A DNA stretch of 64,000 nucleotides, taken from contig MEHQ01002323.1 in the NCBI GenBank assembly GCA_008828725.1, positions 353,349 through 417,348 of the forward strand, given 5' to 3'. The notes below the pieces were generated by a model, which was not told where the DNA came from, ran no database searches, and saw only the letters and a program-made list of their open reading frames with translations. A program made the position numbers and the translations under genes. The DNA comes from Saccharina japonica (taxonomy: Eukaryota > Sar > Phaeophyceae > Laminariales > Laminariaceae). This document shows positions 1 through 8,720 of the stretch, in pieces (position 1 is the first letter of the stretch; each line of letters opens with the position of its first letter).

Positions 1-965
1 TCATCGTGCCTGCAGGAGGTAGGGGGGGGGGGGGGGGGGGGGGCGGGGCGGTACTCATTTGTTGCTTGCCTTAGTCATTTGACCATTGACCACGCATCCC
101 TTTCGAGACGGCGGGGGGTGGGGTAACGCGTGCGCAACGGGAGATTATTTCTGCTCAGTATCATCGCCGTGTGGGAAATGGTGCTCTAACTCGGCGACGT
201 TGGGGTCAGAAAAAAGGAGAGGCCTTGCACCGCAAAATAAAAAATAAAAAAGACCACCCTTCTTTCCTTTACGAGTAAATAGGATCCATATAACAAGCGC
301 GATTGATCAATTGACCTACCAAGCACGACAAAGTTGAGTATCGCCCATTTTGGTCCAAGGTACAGCTGGTGTATTAAAACTACTGTACGTAGTAATCCTT
401 GAATAAAAAACAAAAAAACGACGTCGTGCGGCACTCTGTGGTGTGAATCGCCCAGTGAAAAAGACAGAGACATAAGCCTTCGGTCGTTACGTAATGGAAG
501 CACGTCGGCACCAGAAGGCGTCCATACCATCAGTTCAGCGGGCGGCCTTGCCGAAATTTACAGCTCCGAGCGTACGAATGATTCAGTATACACGGAAGTA
601 CAGGCTAGAGATCTACAAGGTAGCTTCCATGGAGACATAATTTTTGGGCAAAAACGCGCCGCAGTAAATTGGGGATCGAAGGGCGCTAAATACCAGGCTG
701 AATGCTCTAGTTCCCCCGAAATAACAGAGCCCCCGTTCACAAAACTGCACCAACGTTGTGTGGGGATAACCAACCCACACGAATAGAGCTGGAAAATGAA
801 AGCAGTAGTAGCAAAATGGCTACGAGCATGACCAACACCTACAGACTACCAAGTGGCCTACGGTACCCAGCGTTAGAATTGCACCGTCCTTTTTTCGGAA
901 AAGATTACTTGAAATTAGAGTGGAGATCGTTTTTGGAGTGGGAAGAAAAAGGGTTCAAGACTCAC
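1..965. other. left-edge intronic or intergenic sequence without recognised exon
   Basis: No further exon of the ABC1-like kinase could be recognised here, although its reading frame is open at 966 and at least one more exon must lie further left. The first 111 bases hold a poly-G run followed by a partial copy of the repeat called family A below. The remainder shows no open frame with coding character on either strand. It is probably the next intron. Confidence 0.4.
22..111 (-). repeat. repeat family A, partial copy
   Basis: A poly-G run is followed by TACTCATTTGTTGCTTGCC and onward to the CTTTCGAGACGG box shared with the other family A copies. Confidence 0.8.
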
Positions 966-3900
966 TCCACGGGATGCTGTCGGTCTGGTCCAGGCATTTC
1001 TGGAACTCCTTCACGTAATCGGCCGGGAAAAGGGTGGGGCTGCTCGCCACGAACTGCCCTACCTGCCAGAGGGGAGGCGGCGTCAACAGCAACACACGTC
1101 AACCGTAACACAAGTTAACAGTAACACGTGGAAAATTGAGCGAAGAAAATCGTGGGTCTGCCGAGCAATATATTGAATCATAAAATTGGAAGTTGATGCT
1201 GATGCGATGATGTTCTCACAGTAGCTCTTTCCCTGAAATCTCGCCCGTGGTCACAAAAACAGGATGAAACAAAAAAACCGTCTCGATGAAACAAAACAGG
1301 CACAACATAATAGGCACAGTGCCTGCACGCAAGGGAATGGTATTCGTAACGAGCCGTGGTATACCATATAGGTTCGGGGTAGAGAAAAGGGGACAACTCA
1401 GGGCAGGGGTGAATTAACCGAGACTACAAAAACACTTGCAAAATACAAAAAAAAAACGGCAAAAGTCTTCATGGGGTTTGTTTGTTTGCTATAAGTACCC
1501 TTTTTTGGCCGACACGAGCCCAACATTGTTGAGGAACGAGCTCGGCCGAAAAGCCAAAACGGAAATACGCCGCACGACGAAAAACACGAAAGAAATCTCG
1601 GCGGCTCACGAGCCCACCGACCCAAAGAGCATGCGACGTGCCACACCCTGTATATCGCACGCTGCGCGACGCAACCCGCTGTGCGGATGAAGCCCCAACG
1701 CCCACCTCACCCCCCCGCACGCTTGGTTACGGCAGGAAAAGCGCACCCCCCGCGTCGATGACAACACCGAGCACGAAACCGTAGACAGCACGAGCCTCTT
1801 GGCACACCGAGGGGGGCTAAGCAGCAGGACGCGGTCACCGAAAAAACTTCGTGGTGGCCCAAACAGAGTTAAGCAGTGACAGCGCTCCAGAAGCTGAGGG
1901 TAGCTCTCGCTAGGAAGTCATGCTGGCTGATATTTTGTGGCTGTTGTCAAAACTGTGTGCGCTGGCGGGAGGCAGTAAGAAAATAACTTTTTTTTCGGAG
2001 ATGAACATTTGTTTCGGAGATTTTCAGTCGAAAGGCGCGGGATTTCCGGCTTAACATTTTCTATAGGGTCCGGCTTCACCTATAGCTAAAAAGAGTAATA
2101 AGGCATGCCTTATGCACCCCTACGCTTTAGGTGGCCGTGTAACAAACGGCACCGCACCTTGATGTACGTGGCACCCATCCTCTCGCACAGCTTACGCAGC
2201 ACGGACGGCGGGCTGCTCCGAAGCGTCTCCACCGCTCCCGCGCCATCTCGCACCCCCCCAAGCACGTTCAGAGCCACATCGAACGCGGTCGTCGCTGTCG
2301 CCCTGTCGAGGCGGCACCGCAGAAAACATGTGCACCGTTAGTTAGGGTAGGCCAGGTTGTGTGTGCTGCGTGTGCTGGGGTGGGGGTACTCATTTGTTGC
2401 TTGCCTTAGTCATTTGACCATTGACCACGCATCCCTTTCGAGACGGAGCACTAGGGGGCGGCGACTCTTTGTCGTGCATGGCCGAAGTCGCAAGATCATA
2501 GATGTTGGAATCCCTACAATGCCGGACGGAGCACGTCAAGTTTTCACCGACCAGGCAGATATCGCTGTTATCACTAAGCGCGAAGCGGCGCCGTGAAGAT
2601 GTTCGGCGAGTCGTATGAAGAGTAAGCTGCATCCTACTAAGAACCGCTTGTGAGGCCGAATTCGGGGGGCGGGGGTATGTCGAAATTGAAGTTGCAACTG
2701 GAACTCTTCACTCGGCAGATGAGGCAAGCGAGGCGCTCTCAGGAAACGAAAAACACGAAAAAAAAACTCGAGAGCTTCTGCCGATGTGGCGGGCGTTCGA
2801 TCACCATGTGAGGCGGTATGTGACGGTCAAGGTGCGGTTGCGGTCAGGGTTAGAGTTAGCGATATATTTAGGGTCAGGTGCGACTATAGAATCGCCTACG
2901 TAGGAGTGGAAACCGGGGGCCTGCCGGAAGAGCCCAAAGGCGCACATGGTTGACGGCTATGATAGGGCTCTCTTGCGCTTCCTATACGGCAGACCTCTGA
3001 ATCACTCTGTCTGCCGGTACAGTACAGGACACCTAGCAATAAACAGGCTTATGAGAAAGCCAGGCTGGTAATTAGAGGCAAATAAGAAATTCGAGACTCG
3101 TTATCTTGAAATTAGTGTAGAAAGCACCCTCTCCTCCAATGACAAAATCCAGTCTGGGCCAGCTTTCCAGTTTCTTATTAGGTTTCCTGTACTGTACTAC
3201 ACTAGTAATAGTAGGTCTGCAACTCTGCGAGCAGTAGTCATCTACAGGCACGTCAGAACAGTGCATACGTGCATATCTAGACTCTTACGAAAAGTCGTAC
3301 CAGTAGAATACTACGGAGGACCACAGTAAATAGGACCAAGTACTGTTAGTAAAAATAGGGAAATGTACCTGGTAGGATTTTGTCTACCGTAGGTCCTACT
3401 TACTATGGTCCCCCGGAATAGACTTACACAAACAGTAGCTCCAGCTCCGGCAGAAAGTAACAGACGCGTCTTATCACATTAACAACATGGCGGGCAAAAA
3501 ACATTGGATGGGTGCGGACGGTGATACTGACCCCCCCCCGTAATCAAATCCTTCGACGCTGTCGTCCATATGCAAGAATCTACGCACAAGGTGCCGACTC
3601 CGCCTCACAATCGATTCTTAGAATATATAGGATACAGCCCACCCCTCAGGCGATCCGCCCGACATCCCACGGCGTTTCGCGCTTAGTGCAAGCAATGCCC
3701 GCCCGGTCGATGAAGTCCCGACGTGCTCTGTCCCGGCACCACAGGAATGTTAGGTTCTATTGTCATACGACTACGGCCATGCATGGCAATGAGTACACCC
3801 CCGTCCCTAGTGCTCCGTCTCGAAAGGGATGCGTATAGTCAACGGTGAAATAGCGAAGGCAAGCAACAAATGAGTACCCCCCCCCCCCTGCACCCCTCCT

Positions 3901-5018
3901 TTGCACTGAAAACTCCCTCGCACACCTCACCTGGCTGCTTGCGTAGATCTAATGGCGCCCGTTCTCACGCCTGTGTCGGTGATGACGTCCACGGCCATCG
4001 ACAAGAAGTCCCTTCCGTCTTCTGTGAAACCGAAAACGAACACAGGGTAACCCGGTGACGTTGTTGTTGTTGTTGTTGTTGTTGCTGCTATTGCTGTAGT
4101 GTTGTTGGCGTGTTGTATGTTTATTTGCAGTCTCCACGAGTCAACTCGCAGGAGGTCTACGAGCACGCTCGGCAGGAGAACTTTGCGAACAAAACGATGG
4201 TACGCGAAGCGAGGGCGTGCTCTGTCTGACAAGAAGCCTGACAAGGTATTACAGCAGCACCAGGTGCCGTAGAAGGTAAGGCTCGGGCCTACGCGTGTAC
4301 CTGGTGTACGCACAGACATGTTGAGATGAGACAGGCGACACGAGGCATTGGGTTGCCGACATTTTATTTGACAACAAGAGCAACGAGACATTGACTTTAC
4401 GTCGTACCTGGTATACGAAAGCCACAACGACACAAGGACATAAACATATTAGTCTGCAATGTCTTTCGCTTGCCATAACGCGGAGCTATATTCATCGAGT
4501 AAGTGCGACAACCCGAGTGGTACACTGCAAGTACATACCAGGTATAGACTGATGCTGTTGCTGTGCATCTGCTAATAGACATGTGCCACAGGTACCTTGT
4601 ATCCACAACAAGCAGACGGCACACCACGGTCCAGCAGACGGCACTGGAAAGAGGAGGATAATGGTATACCAGTACTTCGTACACGACAGAGTAGAACGAG
4701 TACGAAGTATTCGTAAGTTACGTGTCATGTTACCCTCTCTCCGACCTTCGACTCGCCTGCGATCTCTCTCGGTGTCCGCTTCTTTTCCTCCTCACGCGAT
4801 CTTTGTCCCTCCTTCGACCGCGTGCTGGAGCTCATCGCTGTCGCCGTCCTACGGGCTGTCCTGGTCCTGACGGCAGTAGCAGTGCTCAGCTCGAGCCGAG
4901 GTAGCGTCGCCGTCGAGAAGACGAACCCATCGACACGTACAAAAGCAGAATCTACCAATAGCAAGCACACAATACAAACTACAGCGGCGTGCAAGCGTCG
5001 CGGCGCGAACGCTTTCAT
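966..5018 (-). CDS. ABC1/UbiB/ADCK-family atypical kinase, 5' part, probably plastid-targeted
   Basis: Four exons are visible, reading right to left: 5018-4796, 4237-3931, 2302-2158 and 1062-966. All have GT-AG borders and matching phases, and give 257 residues before the gene leaves the window. Residues 1-30 form a hydrophobic signal peptide with an Ala-Phe step (LLLVDSAFVR), then a Ser/Thr/Arg-rich stretch, as in heterokont plastid pre-sequences. Exon 3 ends ERMGATYIK and exon 4 begins VGQFVASSPTLFPADYV. Joined, these give the KxGQ motif that defines the ABC1 family, with the usual following helix. The family contains Coq8/UbiB proteins and plastid ABC1K (plastoglobule) proteins that act in quinone and prenyl-lipid metabolism. 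The kinase core (VAIK, DFG-like) would lie outside the window. Exon 2 contains an in-frame Thr run made by a trinucleotide repeat, and an unseen intron there is possible. The alternative acceptor at 4225 would also keep frame. Confidence 0.75.
2380..2678 (-). repeat. repeat family A, near full-length copy
   Basis: This copy begins GGGGGTACTCATTTGTTGC and ends near a second G-rich block (GGGGGGCGGGGGTATG). Internal boxes (TCGAGACGGAGCAC, CGTGCATGGCCG, GACCAGGCAGA, AAGAACCGCTTGTGAGGC) recur in the copies at 3585 and 40860. It lies in an intron of the kinase gene. No protein is encoded. Confidence 0.8.
3019..3197. mobile_element. family B miniature inverted-repeat element (Tc1/mariner-like)
   Basis: The ends read TACAGGACACC and GGTTTCCTGTA in inverted order. 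The inner boxes AATAAACAGG and CAGTTTCTTATTA are also inverted. It is non-coding, about 180 bp. Closely similar copies lie at 17949, 37263 and 42489. TA at both ends with CAGG termini is typical of Tc1/mariner-derived MITEs. Confidence 0.7.
3309..3420. mobile_element. family E inverted-repeat element, copy 1
   Basis: Inverted ends TACTACGGAGGACCACAGTA and TACTATGGTCCCCCGGAATA. The interior includes GTCTACCGTAGGTCC. Confidence 0.7.
3585..3890 (+). repeat. repeat family A, near full-length copy
   Basis: It has the opposite orientation to the copy at 2380. It ends GCAACAAATGAGTACCCCCC and carries the same internal boxes. The two copies lie about 0.9 kb apart in one intron and could pair as an inverted repeat. 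Confidence 0.8.
4058..4098. repeat. (GTT)n microsatellite inside predicted kinase exon 2
   Basis: A GTT tandem run with a few variant triplets lies inside the predicted exon 4237-3931 and keeps its minus-strand frame open. It encodes Ala-Ala followed by eight Thr. Copy-number change would alter the protein length without a frameshift. Confidence 0.8.
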
Positions 5019-5316
5019 CGCTCTCTCACAGCGTCAGCAGTGCCCCACGACCTGAACCCCCACTACCCTCCACGTACGACCTCTCCTGCGCCCTGTACAA
5101 CGCGCTGTCTGGGAGGCGTTGAGCTCTGATGCGTCGACGGTGTTACTCGATGAGTAAGCCGAAGCCACTCTAATTGCGCCGCATTTTCCCTGTCCCCACG
5201 CCGCACGCCGCTGTAGGGCTTTCGCAACACCCAAGAAGTGATCGAGACCTCGTGGTTTGTGCACCACCTCCTGCTGCTACTGCTGTTGCTGTGCCTCCTC
5301 TCTTCTTCTCGTGACG
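5019..5316. promoter_or_regulatory. shared upstream region between divergent kinase and peroxiredoxin genes
   Basis: The two start codons lie 298 bp apart, back to back. The sequence holds no recognised repeat family, which sets it apart from the surrounding introns. It must contain both 5' leaders and either one bidirectional promoter or two short ones. No clear TATA box was identified. Confidence 0.5.
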
Positions 5317-8300
5317 ATGGCCTACCTCTCCCTGATCGCTGTTCTCCTCTTGGGCGCCCCTCTGGCGGATGCCTTCACCATGTCCGTTAGGCCTGCCGCC
5401 TCTTCCACAGGAGGCGGGGTGCAGAGGAAGGACTTCTTGAAGCAGATCGCAGGAGCAACCACCGCGGCCGTTGCTGGGGTGGCTTGCTCCCCCTTGGCGT
5501 CTGTGGCTGCATCAAGTGAGGGCAACCATAACTTCTCTAGCACGAACTCCCCCGCGCAAGCGCCGTTGGGATGTTCCCTCTCGATTGTGTGCGTTGCGTG
5601 CGTTGTTCGTGTTGACGCAGGCCGCGTGAGAAAAATTGCGCCGCGCATTGTTTGATCTCCAGTATGGATCAGACAGGGATCATGTTTCTGACATTCTGAC
5701 AACACAGCACGAGCACGAGTACGAGGAGTACTCGTAGGCAGCACACAGCAGCAATACTCGTGCGCTTCTCCTGTGTGCAAGTAGCACATGGAATGCATAT
5801 GTACTGCTGCTGTCGTTCGGAGGAGAGGCGCCGGCTGGGAGCAAGCTTAGGCACACGTGACGCACGACTGACGCCAGGAGTTGAGGGAATGAGTTTTGCA
5901 AACTCCGGGTCAGGGCCTGCGTGCCAACTATCGAAGGATCATGTTTTTTCTGCAGCTGCGTAAGAGCTGCAGCATGTACGTGCAGGTATACGGCAGCAGC
6001 GGCGGCGGCGGTACTCTTTTTAGCGACACGAGACAAAAATACTGGTGCCCAACAACAACAGCCAAGTATCATGTACCTGGTACAAGTATCATGTACCTGG
6101 TACACTGGTACGTGTGACGAGCTCATTTTGCCTATATTGATGTAAAGCAGTGTAGTACGATGTATTTACTCGTCACTTTACGTATGCAAAGAGCACCGTA
6201 CTACTGCTGGTATTATATACGGTGGGTATCATACCCCGATTTAAGAGCGCCCAAGATAAAGAACATTCGGGATTTAACCCTCATAGGACTAGAGTCCCGT
6301 TTTGGGGACACATTACTTATAATTAGAGTGGTTTGTCCCCATAACGGGACTGCAGTTCTAAAAGGGTTAAGAGCGGTCAAATCGGCATGTCTCGCCAATA
6401 CTAAAAGCTACTGGTATATATTTCCCACTACAGATAAGAGCAATGCGTAGTTGACCCCTTGAGAACTGGTCCCACGAATTTGGGGACAAACTACTTGGAA
6501 TTAGTGTGGGGCATGTTTTTCAGTTCTGAATGGGTTAAGAGAGCTTGTTTTGGCTTGCCACGGGGCGCTCTTGAATCGGGGTACCCACTGTACGAAGTAT
6601 AAGCATCACGTTTCAAAATGCCGGAGCCCTTTTCCACTTCTATCGCCGTTTTACTCAGTTGACTCGTGCCGGTCTCAAAGTCTCAAGTCTCATGCTCATT
6701 GGCCACCGGCCACAGACTAATTCCTGTTCATAAGAGGCCAGGAGACGGCAGGCTCGGGATTATACCAGTCTGGACGGAAATATAAGGACCGTTTGGCTTC
6801 ATATTTATAATCCAGTGGTCCTTACATTTCCATCCAGAGTTTTTTGTAGTATTAATGCATTAGTCCGTTGGGCTACTGGTAGAAAAGGTTAACCACGTAC
6901 CTACCCAGTCTAAGCCTTGTTATAACAATGGGCTGTCACACCATGAAACATGTTTTTTCTACACTCGTCACAGCAAGAAAAAGGGTTTTCTACACTAACT
7001 GTCGCAGCCCACAGGCTTTGGGCGTCATCAGTCACAACTTTTAGGACCTGCCACACTAAAACTAGCACATTAAGAGTAGACTACCGCCCGTCACAGATGT
7101 ACACTCCCGTCTCCTGACATGTTTACTTACTCCTGTTGTCCTTACGTTTTTTGCAACAACAAAAAATCTGAACAGCGCCGACGGTCGGAAGCATGGCACC
7201 CGACTTCACGCTCCCGAGCAACACCGGCAAGGACATCAGCTTGAAGGACTTGCTCAAGAAGGCCAAGCACACCGTGCTGTACTTCTACCCAGGTGATGAT
7301 CGCACGCCTCACGCATCGCACCCTCCTTCTTCTTTGACTCTTGGACCCCATTTAAGACTGCACGAGTGCACCTATCAAGCATTGTTTCGCAAATAAACCA
7401 CTTGAAACTTTGTAGGTAGGGGTGGAGAAAAGGTGAAAAAAAACTGACCGACGCACTCTTAAGGAAGGTTCAAGCGAGGTCGAGGTGTTCGTAGCACGAG
7501 TACCTGTATAGTACACACACTTGCAACACTGGCATTTAGCTTGGAATGGGATGCCCCATACCTGGTACCGTATGTGGTTAGAGTTCTAGGGCTATCGTGG
7601 GGTGGGTCAACAGTTTACCCTATGGTGTTAATAGTGCCGACTTTATATGGGTGGTGGAGGAAGCTGGGTGGCCTTACGTAGTAGGTAAAACGTGTCCGAG
7701 CTCAGCGCCGAGAACCCACACAAGTCCACTTCGAAAAAGAGCCTCTCGCGCTATTGTCCTCATTGGTTAACCTGGCAAATTAGACTACCAGTGAAAACAA
7801 CAACACGAGTCTAAAACCACTACAGCCACCCACGAGAGCAGAGCTGCTCCGTTCCCTTGCGTACTGGTAGTGCGTCTACTTTTTTTTGTCTGTTTGGCTT
7901 GTTTTGTGGCCACGGGCGAGAGTTTAGGGAAACCAGCTAATGCGAAAACACCATCATCATCGTCGTCATCATCATCGTCCGAGCCATCGAAGGGAAGATC
8001 GCCTGACCCGAAAATATATATAGTCTCGCATGGCACTTCGCCCCCTGTCTGTGCCTACGTAGCCCCCTCCCACGATCTCACGCTTGCGAGTGTGTGTGTT
8101 TCTTTTCTCGCCGCTGTTACCCGTGCGTGCGTGTGTGTGCGTGCGTTTTGGTAGGGGACTTCACTTCGAGCTGCACCATCGAAGCACAGGTGAGCGTAAC
8201 TCGTGTGGTGCGAGATTTTTCGCGGGACTGTCACGGGACATATCGGTCGCTCGCGCGCTCAGTGGTGGTAAATTTGATCGCCATGGTGGTGAGATCGGGC

Positions 8301-8641
8301 TGTCACCTCTAGCTTTCTCCCGGTTAACCCCTTAAGAACTGGTCCCACAGATTTGGGGACAAACTACTTGGCATTAGTGTGGGATATTTTTTCGGTTCTG
8401 AATGGGTTAAGTGGTCAGGGTTTGGTTGGATGTGAAGAAAGGTAGTTCCATCGACCAAGCGCGTCGCCAAAAGAGCACGCACCTGGGGGTGCGTTCCTGT
8501 TAGCCCCGTGGAAGAGCTGAGCCTTGCATGAGCGGAAGTCGGAGTTGTGGCGCAACGAAGCATTTGGAGTTGTGCCGGCCGGGCTGCCGGCGGCGTTCAT
8601 GGCGCGATGTGTTTGGAAGACTTACGCTAATACTTTTACCG

Positions 8642-8720
<79 letters not shown>

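Larger units (their letters stand above)
6222..6588. mobile_element. family D inverted-repeat element carrying two nested family C elements
   Basis: The ends are GTGGGTATCATACCCCGATT and the inverse GAATCGGGGTACCCAC. Compared with the uninterrupted copy at 44573 it contains two extra blocks, at 6278-6366 and 6455-6534. Each begins CCC and ends GGG and is flanked by TTAA (one site mutated to TTGA). It lies in peroxiredoxin intron 1. Confidence 0.8.

Noticed and set aside
3952..4272. Possible two-exon plus-strand gene (MAPVLTPVSVM frame, joined at 4046/4131)
   Set aside because: The splice sites look fair, but the opposite strand gives a continuous frame that joins in phase at both ends to the ABC1-like exons and to the plastid pre-sequence.
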